Shown: positions 18,107 to 27,214 of the stretch, piece by piece
Position numbering within the stretch: position 1 is the first letter of the stretch
How the letters are laid out: every line of letters begins with the position of its first letter
Assembly: GCA_963732595.1 (NCBI GenBank)
Contig: CAVSZZ010000002.1
Span: forward strand, 806,001 to 870,000
Length of the DNA stretch: 64,000 bases
Origin: JAFGXF01 sp963732595
Lineage (GTDB): Bacteria > Chloroflexota > Anaerolineae > Anaerolineales > Anaerolineaceae
Direction: 5' to 3'
Notes under the pieces: generated by a model
The model's database searches: none
The model's input: only the letters and a program-made list of their open reading frames with translations
Told to the model about the DNA's origin: nothing
Position numbers and translations under genes: made by a program

Positions 18107-19326
18107 ATGGAGCAACTATCGTTGTTATCAACATCCATTCTAACCGTCAAGGAGTTGACCGGTTATCTGCATGGCATTCTGGAAAGCGATGATGTTCTGC
18201 GGGATGTATGGGTGGGTGGAGAAATCTCTAACCTGGCGCGGGCAAGTTCGGGACACATCTACTTCACACTGAAGGATCAGGTCGCATCAATTAGGTGTGC
18301 CATATGGCGACAGCATGCAATGCGCCTTCCCACAGCCTTGGAGGAAGGGCAATCCATTGAAGCTCATGGATATGTGGATATTTATGAGGCGGGTGGGGTA
18401 GTTGCAATTTTATGTAGATACTCTTGCGCCCGGCCGGGGAAGGTCGCTTGTATCAGGAGTTTCTGCGGTTAAAAGCAAAGCTTGAAGCGGAGGGCCTTTT
18501 CGATGCCTCTCGCAAGCGGGCATTGCCTATATTCCCTCATCGCATCGGGATTGTCACGTCACCTACCGGTGCTGCTTTACAGGACATTCTGAATGTCTTG
18601 AGAAGACGCTTCCCTTTGGTGGAAGTCATCCTCTCGCCCTCACCCGTACAGGGAAGTGATGCATCCAACCGGATTGGTATCAGCTCTCACCCGAGTGATT
18701 AATGAAAAACCGGATGTTATCCTGTTGGCTCGTGGAGGCGGTTCCATTGAGGACTTATGCGCTTTTAACGACGAGAGCCCTTGCCCGAGCCATTGCAACC
18801 TCACCGATACCGGTGATCACCGGTATCGGCCATGAAACAGATTTCAGTATTGCTGACTTCGTCGCCGATCTGCGTGCGCCAACCCCTACGGCTGCAGCGG
18901 AAATGGCAGTGCCCAACCAGGAGGACCTGATCGTATCGCTTAATGAGTGGTTATTCAAACTTAAACGTATTGCACGTCATCAACTCGACAATTACCTCTG
19001 GCAACTTTCCGAACTGACAAACCAGCTGATGAGCAACTCACCTGCTCAGACCGTCAAATTTCAGTCAGAAAAGCTTACGGATATCAATAATCGTCTCTCA
19101 ATGGTTACTCACCATGCAATGGACATTCGGCGACTTAATCTCCAAGATATCATTAGCCACTTGAGCGTTTTATCCCCTCAGAGGAACCTTAAAAAGAGGG
19201 TTTGCCCTGGTAACCAATCAGTTGACCCAAAAGCTGGTGACGTCCATCGAGGATGTCTCGGATCAAGTCCCAATCCATATAGAAGTGGGCGATGGTTCCT
19301 TCGGTGCCAACGTCGTTCAGGAGTAA
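18107..19326 (+). pseudogene. xseA: Exonuclease VII large subunit, interrupted by five apparent +1 frameshifts
   Basis: XseA segments appear in order but in changing frames. First come the OB-fold N-terminus (LTVKELTGYLHGIL, WVGGEISNLARASSGHIYFTLKD) and GIVTSPTGAALQDIL. Next are ILLARGGGSIEDLCAFNDE and PVITGIGHETDFSIADFVAD. The C-terminus RGFALVTNQLTQ...ANVVQE ends at 19326. Frame changes fall near 18402, 18430, 18670, 18780 and 19195. Each is mended by dropping one base, leaving 405 whole codons, a normal XseA length. The enzyme, with XseB, degrades single-stranded DNA. Sequence error is the likelier cause, because conserved residues are intact on both sides of every break. If the breaks are real, the gene is dead. 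Confidence 0.88.
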
Positions 19327-19331
19327 TTAGA

Positions 19332-19587
19332 ATGTCAACACAAAAAGAAGTGAGCTAAACTATCATATGAGCAAGCCTATGAGGAGCTGCAAAGTATCGT
19401 CGCTCTTCTGGATGACGGACACCAATCGCTTGAGGACACATTAAAGTTATTCGAGCGTGGTCAAGCTCTGGCAGGTCACTGTGAAAACCTATTACACCAG
19501 GCCCAATTAAAAATCCGCCAGGTGACGGGAGACACCGAAAAGGAGGCCGACAGATGCCTGACTCCTCGATCAATAATGACATCCTGA
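19332..19587 (+). pseudogene. xseB: Exonuclease VII small subunit, one apparent frameshift after codon 8
   Basis: The ATG at 19332 reads eight codons (MSTQKEVS), then hits TAA. Skipping one T restores KLSYEQAYEELQSIVALLDDG, the XseB consensus, through LEDTLKLFERGQALAGHCENLL to a stop at 19587. The repaired product is 84 residues, normal for this small helical subunit, which activates XseA. It starts 5 bases after xseA and overlaps the next gene by 34 bases. Like its neighbours it is probably intact in the living cell. Confidence 0.85.
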
Positions 19588-20022
19588 GCAACTATGTTTT
19601 GATCACCACGTTGATCGCCTGGTTTTTAGCTCAGTTACTTAAATTACCCACAGACTTACATCAAATCACATCAATGGCACTGGTCGCTTTTTTTCAGCGC
19701 AGGCGGTATGCCAAGTTCTCATTCCGCCTTGATCAGTTCATCAACATTGGGAATTGGACTATTCCAAGGCTTTGGCTCACCTCTATTCGCACTTGCCCTG
19801 GCGATAGGTATGATCGTGGTATATGATGCAACCGGAATCAGGCAGCAGGCAGGTAAACATGCTCAGAAGATCAACCAAATGATGGAAGCGCTTTTCCAAG
19901 GCCACCCCGTCTCAGATACGACCTTAAAAGAAGTCCTTGGACATACTCCTTTTGAAGCTGTCATGGGGGTTGTGCTTGGTTCCGCCGTGGCTTTGATCGT
20001 TTGGCTGGTCGTCCGCTACTGA
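19554..20022 (+). pseudogene. Divergent PAP2-family membrane protein (YuiD/DUF212), one apparent frameshift
   Basis: The ATG at 19554 gives a hydrophobic N-terminus up to LVAFF; the frame is then lost in a run of seven T at about 19690. Dropping one T restores SAGGMPSSHSALISSSTLGIG, the hallmark of the YuiD/DUF212 family, and continues through YDATGIR to a stop at 20022. The repaired 155-residue protein has about four membrane helices. The family is related to PAP2 phosphatases, but its reaction is not established. Its end overlaps the reconstructed 3' end of murJ on the other strand by 7 bases. Confidence 0.85.
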
Positions 20023-21610
20023 GTCTGCCTTAAGCGGCGTTTCACTGCACGAATGGCCTGTCCCACCTCAGGTGTTTTGATTAACATCAGTATTAATCCA
20101 TATACAACCGCCCCCAAAAACACCCCACCCAAGGCGGTCAGCATCACTTCGCTATCCCCCATGGAGCGATCCCAAATGCACGATGAAAATCGACATACCC
20201 AACACGCCCAAACCGGATTGGAGGAATGCGCGTGAGAAGGCTTCGATCATTAAGGCTTCCCAATCGCCTGCGTAACAGCACATAAAGTGTGATCACTTCC
20301 AATGCCGTTGCCAGAGTATTTGCTAATGCTAAACCTCCATGCGGCATCCAACCCACATATTTAAATAATTCAGCCAGACCAAAGGAAAGACCGACGTTAA
20401 GAGACATGGCGATCACACCCACGCTGACAGGTGTGCGCGTATCATGTAAAGCATAGAATGCCCGGCTGAGCAATTCCAACAACGAATGGCCAACCAGACC
20501 TGCAGCATACCAGGCCAATGCCCAGGCGACCAGGGCAGTCGACTTCTCATCAAATTCTCCCCGCTGGTAAAGAAAGGCCACCAAGGGTTGTCGCAGCAGA
20601 ATCAATCCCAGGCCGGCAGGCATGGATAAAAGGATTATTCCCCGCAAGGTGGCTGATAAGGAAGTCTTTAATTCATCCAATCTTCCCTGAGACGCTTGAA
20701 TGGAAAATGTGGGGAGCGCGGCGATTGCCGTCGATTGCGCGATGGCCATCTGTGGCATCATCATAAGACCAAAAGCAAACACCAGCGCCGACACACTCCC
20801 CTCCGGTAATCCCAGTGCAATGATGGTATTCACAATGAAATTAATCTGCACAACAGCCACACCAATTACTCGTGGCCCCATCAAACGCAGGACTTCCCTG
20901 ACTGCTGGATTCGTCAATCCTAAAATGGCAAGGTAGTGTCGGCCATTCAATTTTAAAAGGCGGGGAAGTTGGATCACTAAGTGCCCGGCAGCACCCAGAA
21001 CAACTCCCCAGGCTAACCCTCGGATGCCTATCCTGGGAGCCAGAAAGAGGGTGCCTGCGATCATACCGATGGAATACATCGCAGGTGCGATGGCTGGGAT
21101 GAGAAATACCTGATGACTATTAAGCATACCCATGACAAGACCACTGATTCCAAAGATGATCACCGATGGCAGCATGATTCTTAATAGATCGACCGTCAAC
21201 TCCTGCTGGGTGACAATGGTCCCGGGAGCGAGCAAATATAGTCCGTGCTCAACAAGTTGTGGGGCAAAGATAAATGCCATGCAACTCACCACCAGAAGGA
21301 CCAATAAGACCAGATTCGACACTGCTGATGCCAGACGCCAGGCATCTTCCCGATCGCCTTTGATCAAAAAACCGGTAAAAGTCGGAATGAAGGCGGAAGC
21401 CAATGCTCCACCAGCTACCAGGTTAAACAGCAGTTCAGTCACCCGACTTGCGGCATTAAATGCATCTAAGTCGGAACTGGTGCCAAAGCCATTGGTGATA
21501 ATGATCCCCCGAATCAGGCCGACCAGATTGGAAAAAACAAAGGCAGCCATGACCGTTCCGGCTGCTTTGGCAATTTGTGCATTCTCTGTTTTGGGTGTTT
21601 CCGTAACCAC
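20016..21610 (-). CDS. murJ: MurJ-type lipid II flippase, C-terminus split by two apparent frameshifts
   Basis: The protein has about 14 membrane helices and the MurJ/MviN landmarks: FVFSNLVGLIRGI near the N-terminus, DAFNAASRVTELLFNLVAGGALASAFIP, and RAFYALHDTRTPV in the C-terminal half. MurJ flips lipid-linked peptidoglycan precursor to the outer leaflet. The frame runs to 20144, but its last 35 residues are out of register. Dropping one base near 20270 and one G near 20173 restores MIEAFSRAFLQSG, then a final helix and an Arg-rich tail ending at 20016 (531 codons). The start taken is GTG 21610; frames further upstream overlap the preceding gene. Confidence 0.88.
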
Positions 21611-21632
21611 GGAGTTGATTATATCCCAGCCA

Positions 21633-22451
21633 TCAGTATTGAATTTGTAGCAACCAACCACCGGTGTAATGCTCACCACCTGGAGCTGTACATGTAGCAG
21701 TCGTGAGATATTCAGAGCTTCCAGCTCTACCTTCAAGTGAAATGATGTACTTCGTCCCCGCCTGCATCAGAAAGTCGGCAACCCCCACGGAGCTACCTGT
21801 CTTTAGCCCTGTGATGAGCCGTTCTGTTCCAGCTGACGAGCTAACCACGAGCACAACCCCATTAATTGGTTTGCCAGACCCATCCACGACTGAAATCTCC
21901 AGGACAGGTGGCATCTGATCGGAGGTGCAATTCGGGGTTAGATTTAGCAGAACAAGACCCGCAGGTGTCACAGAGTTGGTTACCATTACCATTTCCGTTT
22001 CCGTGAGTGCGGATGTGACAACCCGGCTTATTTCTGGCATGACGGTAGATCCTACCAGCGGGGCTGTTGATGCTATTGGTGTTATTTGCACAGCACTCGC
22101 ACCTGGTTGAATCGTTGAGGTATCAATCAAGTCAGAATAGAGTTTGACAAGCGCAGCACCTTCCGCTTCATAAGTCCACGCAGTTCGATCGATCTGATTT
22201 GAGAGGGCGGTTAATGCGTATTTATCATCCAACAGTTCCATACGAGCTTTTGCTCTTTCACCGTCACCTGTAACCCGGTAATCCTCGGCGATTAAAACGC
22301 GATATCGATCCTTGTCTGCTTGCTTGAGAGTTCCTGGCGAAGTGTCCACTGATTTGACCGGTATGATTCCCCATGCGACCATTAATCCAATCCCGCTTCC
22401 GGTAAAGAACATCATCATAGCAAGGGTGACCCATCCCACAACCCGAGTCAT
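21633..22451 (-). CDS. Membrane-anchored protein of unknown function, paralogue of its upstream neighbour
   Basis: The 272-residue protein has one N-terminal helix (VGWVTLAMMMFFTGSGIGLMVAWGI), then a soluble region. After the helix comes PVKSVDTSP...LKQADKDRYRVLIAEDY, closely echoed in the neighbouring 119-residue protein. The C-terminal half (about 170-272) looks like a small beta-sandwich (PPVLEISVVDGSGKPINGVVLVV), similar to a carboxypeptidase-regulatory or Big-type fold. The ATG overlaps the upstream stop (ATGA at 22448-22451), so translation is coupled. murJ follows after 22 bases, which hints at an envelope role. I do not recognise a named family. Confidence 0.7.
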   Translation of the reverse strand: MTRVVGWVTLAMMMFFTGSGIGLMVAWGIIPVKSVDTSPGTLKQADKDRYRVLIAEDYRVTGDGERAKARMELLDDKYALTALSNQIDRTAWTYEAEGAALVKLYSDLIDTSTIQPGASAVQITPIASTAPLVGSTVMPEISRVVTSALTETEMVMVTNSVTPAGLVLLNLTPNCTSDQMPPVLEISVVDGSGKPINGVVLVVSSSAGTERLITGLKTGSSVGVADFLMQAGTKYIISLEGRAGSSEYLTTATCTAPGGEHYTGGWLLQIQY

Positions 22452-22807
22452 GGTTGACCCTCATTCCCTAATTTTATATTGGATAGTGCTTCATTTAAGA
22501 ATTTGATGTTATCGATATCCTGAGAGGAAAAATACATCTTCTCAGCATACGCCAGACTGTCGGCCAGGAGCCGTGTAATATCTTCTTTTTCCAACAGGCT
22601 TAGGCGCTCAAAAGCCGCATCGGCGTCAAGCTCCTGCGCGTAGATGCTCGCCACCATCAGGACGACATCCGTTTGATAATCGATGCGCAATGAATTGGGT
22701 TGGGTATCCACATATTCCACGGGGTCGATCAGCCACCCATAAACCAATCCAGATACCATGCCCATGATAAATCCGACTACTGCCAGAACAACCCACCACG
22801 ATTTCAT
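22448..22807 (-). CDS. Small membrane-anchored protein of unknown function
   Basis: The 119-residue protein starts with a single helix containing a GxxxG pattern (MKSWWVVLAVVGFIMGMVSGLVYGWLI). DPVEYVDTQPNSLRIDYQTDVVLMVA then leads into an amphipathic helical region with heptad-like Leu spacing (ERLSLLEKEDITRLLADSLAYAEKMYF). Its first 60 residues align by eye with those of the next gene, so the two are a tandem duplicate. The pair lies directly upstream of murJ on the same strand. No catalytic motif is visible; it may be a structural or assembly factor. Confidence 0.7.
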   Translation of the reverse strand: MKSWWVVLAVVGFIMGMVSGLVYGWLIDPVEYVDTQPNSLRIDYQTDVVLMVASIYAQELDADAAFERLSLLEKEDITRLLADSLAYAEKMYFSSQDIDNIKFLNEALSNIKLGNEGQP

Positions 22808-22920
22808 GCCATTGATTTTACACTGATTGGATAATTGAGGTGTGTTTTAAAATCAACTTGCTTCTCGGGGCGGTACGTTATACAATTGACAATTGGTAAT
22901 TATTTATATAGGAGAGGGCT

Positions 22921-23781
22921 ATGTTACGAGCGCGAATATTCGCCTGCCTGATGATCCTGGTGCTTGTGGGTTTGAGTTGCGACATCCCCGGTCAATCCGT
23001 TGAAACAGTGGCAGTGATACGATCGCCCTCTCTGGCAGGCATTGATTTGCCCAGGGACGGTGAAATTATCCCATTGGCACCTTACGAAGTTGTCTATCAT
23101 GGCTCGGATTTAGCAGAAGTCGCACAACTTGAACTGGCGGTCAATGGTGTGCCCATCACAATCCAGGCAAATCCCTCCCCTGGCACAGGCTTTGTGGTAT
23201 TGCGTTACTTGTGGACCCCCCCGGCAGCTGGCACCTATCTTCTCCAAGTCCGGGCTCAAAATCAATATGGTGAGTGGGGACCTTACACATATATTACGGT
23301 AACAGTTGAGCCATCACACAACTCCGTTCTGGTGAACCCTCCTACCTCAGTGGAACCAACAAAGAGAGTCGTTACACCTATCCCAACTCAGACCGTTCCC
23401 AATCTCAACCTGGGTAGTGACGGCCTTTTCGCGAGTATCGAAAAATCAGATAATTGGTTTTACTTCGGTGTCGGAGGTTGTCAGCCTCGCGAAGTTGACT
23501 TCTCTGTTACCATTTTTAAATTCTATGTAATAGATTACGTTTTCATGTTTGTGCGACTGGACGATAAAGATGGTTCTGGAATGACTTTTTGGAACGATGG
23601 CAAGCCCATGAAAGAAACTGGCTCAGGAAAATATATAACAACCATTGTATTATCTGATATACCAAGCCATGAAAGCTTTGATAATGCCTGGCTATGGTAT
23701 CAATTTGTGATCCAAAAATCAGATGGCGGCTATATTCGCAGTAAGGTGTATACTGACATCTCGCTTTCCAGGTGTCGATAG
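22921..23781 (+). CDS. Lipoprotein with Ig-like domain
   Basis: This 286-residue protein begins with a lipoprotein signal (MLRARIFACLMILVLVGLSC, Cys20). An Ig-like/fibronectin-like beta domain occupies about 35-135, with YEVVYHGSDLAEVAQLELAVNGVP and WTPPAAGTYLLQVRAQN. A Pro/Thr linker (about 140-160) leads to a second, C-terminal domain of about 120 residues with several aromatic residues and two Cys. The domain types suggest surface binding or a structural role; no enzyme motif is seen. The start is fixed by GGAGAGG 3 bases upstream. A strong bidirectional hairpin follows the stop. Confidence 0.75.
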   Translation: MLRARIFACLMILVLVGLSCDIPGQSVETVAVIRSPSLAGIDLPRDGEIIPLAPYEVVYHGSDLAEVAQLELAVNGVPITIQANPSPGTGFVVLRYLWTPPAAGTYLLQVRAQNQYGEWGPYTYITVTVEPSHNSVLVNPPTSVEPTKRVVTPIPTQTVPNLNLGSDGLFASIEKSDNWFYFGVGGCQPREVDFSVTIFKFYVIDYVFMFVRLDDKDGSGMTFWNDGKPMKETGSGKYITTIVLSDIPSHESFDNAWLWYQFVIQKSDGGYIRSKVYTDISLSRCR

Positions 23782-23800
23782 CCAAGCTAAATTACTACAA

Positions 23801-23828
23801 AAAACCGCCTTCGATGAAGGCGGTTTTT
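23801..23828 (+). terminator. Bidirectional Rho-independent terminator
   Basis: A GC-rich stem CCGCCTTC/GAAGGCGG (23805-23812 and 23816-23823) with a 3-base loop is flanked by an A-run and a TTTTT run. It can therefore stop both the lipoprotein transcript and the convergent hutU transcript. Confidence 0.9.
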
Positions 23829-23856
23829 ATTACTAACACTTACCAGTGCTGTGTTT

Positions 23857-25509
23857 TCAGTCCAACATCGGGATTTTTATATGATACCGTTTTGCACAGG
23901 TGATTGCTTCCGGGTACCCCGCATCCACATGACGAACAACACCCATCCCCGGATCGCTGGTTAATACCCGTTCCAACCGGATGGCTGCCTCAGGCGTACC
24001 ATCAGCCACAATAACCTGACCGGCATGCTGGCTGAAACCGATTCCAACACCTCCTCCATGATGAAACGACACCCAGGTAGCGCCATTGACTGCGTTGATC
24101 AGAGCATTAAGGATCGGCCAATCGCTGATGGCATCGCTGCCATCCCGCATGCCCTCGGTTTCGCGGTTTGGAGAAGCGACCGACCCCGCGTCCAGATGAT
24201 CGCGACCGATGACGATGGGCGCCTTGACGATACCCTCGGCGACCAGACGGTTGAATTCCAATCCGGCTCTGGCTCTTTCACCGTAACCAAGCCAGCAAAT
24301 ACGCGCTGGTAAACCCTGGAAAGGCACTCTTTCCCTTGCCATTTTAATCCAACGCGCCAGGTGCAAATCCCCGGGGAAAAGTCTCAAGATGGCTTCATCT
24401 GTCCGGTAAATATCTTCCGGATCACCGGAAAGCGCCACCCAGCGAAAGGGTCCCTTGCCCTCACAAAATAGAGGGCGGATATAAGCGGGAACAAAACCTG
24501 GAAAATCAAACGCGTCTCCCACTCCATTATCATATGCACGCTGGCGAAGGTTGTTGCCATAATCAAAAACCTCGGCTCCCTTCTTTTGGAGTTCCAGCAT
24601 GGCTTTAACATGCTGAGACATCGAATCGAGCGAACGTTTTTCGTAATCAACCGGATTGGTTTTACGGAGCTCCTCGGCCATTTTTACTGTCAATCCTACT
24701 GGGACATACATCAAGACATCATGGGCTGGGGTTTGATCAGTCACGACATCCGGTACGATCCCTCGCATGACAAGTTCGGGAAAGATCTCAGCCGCATTGC
24801 CCACCAAGCCAATCGACTTTGGTTCCTTTTTATCAACCGACTCTTCAACCAGTGTCATTGCTTCTTCAAGCGAATCGACGACTACATCAATATAACCAAT
24901 CTCGCGCCTGCGCCGGGCTCTCTCCGGATCGATCTCAACGATCAGGCCTACACCTTCATTCATAGTGATCGCAAGTGGTTGGGCACCACCCATACCACCA
25001 AGCCCTGCTGTCAATACGAATTTACCTTTGAGGGAGCCCCATCCGCGTTTGGTCGCAAGGGCGGCCAGGGTTTCATAGGTTCCCTGCAAAATGCCCTGCG
25101 TTCCAATATAGATCCATGAGCCAGCAGTCATCTGGCCATACATGATCAGGCCACGAGCCGCAAGGTCATCAAAATGAGCCTGGGTAGCCCAATGCGGGAC
25201 CAAATTAGAATTCGCGATCAGAACTCGCGGGGCGTCCCGGTGGGATCCAAACACCGCCACAGGTTTACCCGACTGGACAAGCAAGGTTTCGTCATCCTCT
25301 AGCTCACGCAGGGTGTCCAGAATGGCATCTAACGCCTCCCAGCTTCGAGCCGCCCGACCGCGCCCTCCATATACAACCAGGTCATCCGGCTTTTCGGCAA
25401 CTTCCGGATCCAGGTTGTTCTGGAGCATGCGATAGACTGCTTCAGTTTGCCAGGATTTACAGGTGATCTGTGTGCCTCGCGGGGCTTTTATCACTCTCAC
25501 ATTTCCCAT
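23857..25509 (-). CDS. hutU: Urocanate hydratase
   Basis: The 550-residue length and sequence match urocanase throughout: GRGRAARSWEA near the N-terminus, VLIANSNLVPHWAT, GQMTAGSWIYIGTQGILQGTYET, and the Gly-rich NAD-binding loop LTAGLGGMGGAQPLA. The C-terminal FHHGGGVGIGFSQHAGQV block is also present. It converts urocanate to imidazolonepropionate, using NAD+ as a tightly bound electrophile, in histidine breakdown. It is the last gene of a four-gene minus-strand operon with a CoA-transferase pair and an aldehyde dehydrogenase. hutH, hutI and hutG are not in the window. Confidence 0.97.
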   Translation of the reverse strand: MGNVRVIKAPRGTQITCKSWQTEAVYRMLQNNLDPEVAEKPDDLVVYGGRGRAARSWEALDAILDTLRELEDDETLLVQSGKPVAVFGSHRDAPRVLIANSNLVPHWATQAHFDDLAARGLIMYGQMTAGSWIYIGTQGILQGTYETLAALATKRGWGSLKGKFVLTAGLGGMGGAQPLAITMNEGVGLIVEIDPERARRRREIGYIDVVVDSLEEAMTLVEESVDKKEPKSIGLVGNAAEIFPELVMRGIVPDVVTDQTPAHDVLMYVPVGLTVKMAEELRKTNPVDYEKRSLDSMSQHVKAMLELQKKGAEVFDYGNNLRQRAYDNGVGDAFDFPGFVPAYIRPLFCEGKGPFRWVALSGDPEDIYRTDEAILRLFPGDLHLARWIKMARERVPFQGLPARICWLGYGERARAGLEFNRLVAEGIVKAPIVIGRDHLDAGSVASPNRETEGMRDGSDAISDWPILNALINAVNGATWVSFHHGGGVGIGFSQHAGQVIVADGTPEAAIRLERVLTSDPGMGVVRHVDAGYPEAITCAKRYHIKIPMLD

Positions 25510-25533
25510 GTCATCTCCGAGAAAAAAGGGCGG

Positions 25534-26301
25534 TTACTGGCCGCCCTTGAGATAAATACCCGCCGGGTCTAGTTCCTCACGTAGAATACGCAATTCCGAT
25601 TCTGAGGGAGGTTCCGTGAAGTGCAGGTTTCCAGTAACTTTTAACTCCCAACCGGTGTTCTGGCGGGCTTGCTCGATAGTCTTCTCCGGGTGGAGAGCGG
25701 TAAGAATCAACTCACCTGTTTCATCGGGTTCCATCAGTCCAAGATCTGTGACGACAGCCTGGGGGCCGCCGCCCCTGACACCCTTGGCGCTGCGTTCGGA
25801 TCCCCCCCCTAAAAATCCGGCAGACGTGCGGAAATCGACCTTCTGTGGAAAGCGTCGGATCTGATGCGGGGTGATGATGTAACAACGGTTCGCCCAGGCG
25901 GCAATTTCCATCGACCCACCTGAACCTGGCAATCGCACTTTAGGGTGAGTATACTCACCGATCACAGTCGCATTGATGTTGCCATACTGATCGATCTGCG
26001 CTCCTCCTAAAAAACCCACATCCACATTGCCCCTTTGCAGATAGAGTGTAAAAATATCGTACATACTACAGACCGCCGTGGAACCGCTTACCAACGTTGG
26101 ATCGCCGATCGATAACGGCAGTCTGGCAGGCCGCGCACCGATCACCCCTGCTTCATAGATCATGAGCAGGTTGGGGGCATGGGTACGTCTGGCTAAATTA
26201 CAGGCAAGATTTGGAAGGCCAACACCGACAAAAACACTATCACCATCCCGAAGCAAACGCGCCGCATTGACCGTCATTAATTCCGAGGCTGTATACATCA
26301 T
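25534..26301 (-). CDS. CoA-transferase family I, beta subunit (glutaconate CoA-transferase GctB-like)
   Basis: The 255-residue protein resembles GctB and the beta subunits of 3-oxoacid CoA-transferases: GDSVFVGVGLPNLACNLAR, YEAGVIGARP (which holds the Glu expected to form the CoA thioester intermediate), FLGGAQIDQYGNINATVIG and GSGGSMEIA. It pairs with the alpha gene, which ends 3 bases upstream. The substrate is uncertain: glutaconate, 2-hydroxyglutarate or a short 3-oxoacid would all suit an amino-acid fermenter. The linkage to hutU and a semialdehyde dehydrogenase suggests a glutamate-derived acid. Confidence 0.85.
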   Translation of the reverse strand: MMYTASELMTVNAARLLRDGDSVFVGVGLPNLACNLARRTHAPNLLMIYEAGVIGARPARLPLSIGDPTLVSGSTAVCSMYDIFTLYLQRGNVDVGFLGGAQIDQYGNINATVIGEYTHPKVRLPGSGGSMEIAAWANRCYIITPHQIRRFPQKVDFRTSAGFLGGGSERSAKGVRGGGPQAVVTDLGLMEPDETGELILTALHPEKTIEQARQNTGWELKVTGNLHFTEPPSESELRILREELDPAGIYLKGGQ

Positions 26302-26304
26302 GGA

Positions 26305-27208
26305 TCAGTAGGCTCCATAATTCACCGGTGCGCTGAACCGGTCGGTGACTTTTAATTTTTGGTGTAATTCAGGGCCAAGCTTTTGCCAGTAAGCCCGGCG
26401 ATCCGGTAAATCATAGACCCATTCCTCTAAATACTGTTTGACCAGTTCGGTCGACTCGCTAATTTTGTCCCATTGCAAATAAAAGGAGTTATCGCGGTCG
26501 TAGTATCCCTGGGTATAGGACGGATGAGCGCAATAGGGTACATGGCATACAGCATCAACAATAAACCCCGGGATCAAGGTCCGATTGGGATCGGAACGGA
26601 TGACTTCCTCATCAACGATTTCTTCCGCCGTAATGATGACCCGGTCTGCCGCGAACGCCGCCTCCTTTTGTTCGCCCAGAATGCCCCAGATCTGGCTATT
26701 CCCATGCTGATCTGATCGCTGAACGTGAACGATAGCGACATCCGGGTTTAATGCGGGGACGACAACTACATCCTTTCCGCTATAGGGATCCTTTGACACG
26801 TTTGTATTGTGCATTGGCATGCTCCAGATCCTCTGCTGCGGTCTGATTCATTGGTATGAATGGAAGTCCTGAGGCACCAGCTTGAAGGCGACTGATCATG
26901 GAAAAATGGGAGTACTCTTCGATCTCAAGTCGCCCGGATTCAATTTCAGAGCGGATGATACGCAGAGAGCCAACACCGGGATTGCCAATATAAGAGAATA
27001 TGATCTTGCGTGCGCAACCTGCAGCCACCATCTGGTCGTAGATGAGGTCGGGGGTGGCACGCGCTAACACTAGATCCTTCCTACCTTGCCGGATGATCTC
27101 ATGTCCGGCTCCATATGGAATCAGGTGTGTAAAGCCGGCGGCATATACCGTATCGCCATCCTTTACGAACTGGCTGACGGCATCTTTCAATGTGATAAGT
27201 TTTGTCAT
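26305..27208 (-). pseudogene. CoA-transferase alpha subunit (GctA-like), one apparent frameshift
   Basis: The 5' part (start 27208) encodes the alpha-subunit N-terminus: GDTVYAAGFTHLIPYGAGHEIIRQGRKDL, IFSYIGNPGVGSL and SGLPFIPM. The 3' part, in another frame, continues with DPYSGKDVVVVPALNPDVAIVHVQRSDQHGN and a typical C-terminus ending at 26305. The join lies near 26790 in AAAGGATCCC; dropping one G gives a continuous 300-residue protein of normal length. The break is therefore probably a sequence error; otherwise the beta subunit would have no partner. The spacing (6 bases after the dehydrogenase, 3 before the beta gene) fits a four-gene operon. Confidence 0.83.
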
Positions 27209-27214
27209 CTCAAT

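Noticed and set aside
19554..20022. Programmed ribosomal frameshifting in the YuiD/DUF212 gene at the T7 run
   Set aside because: There is no stimulatory structure that I can see, the family is normally unshifted, and eight more breaks of the same insertion type lie within 1.9 kb. Sequence error explains all of them at once.
23805..23823. Inverted repeat as a regulatory operator
   Set aside because: It is flanked by A and T runs between two convergent genes, the classic form of a bidirectional terminator.
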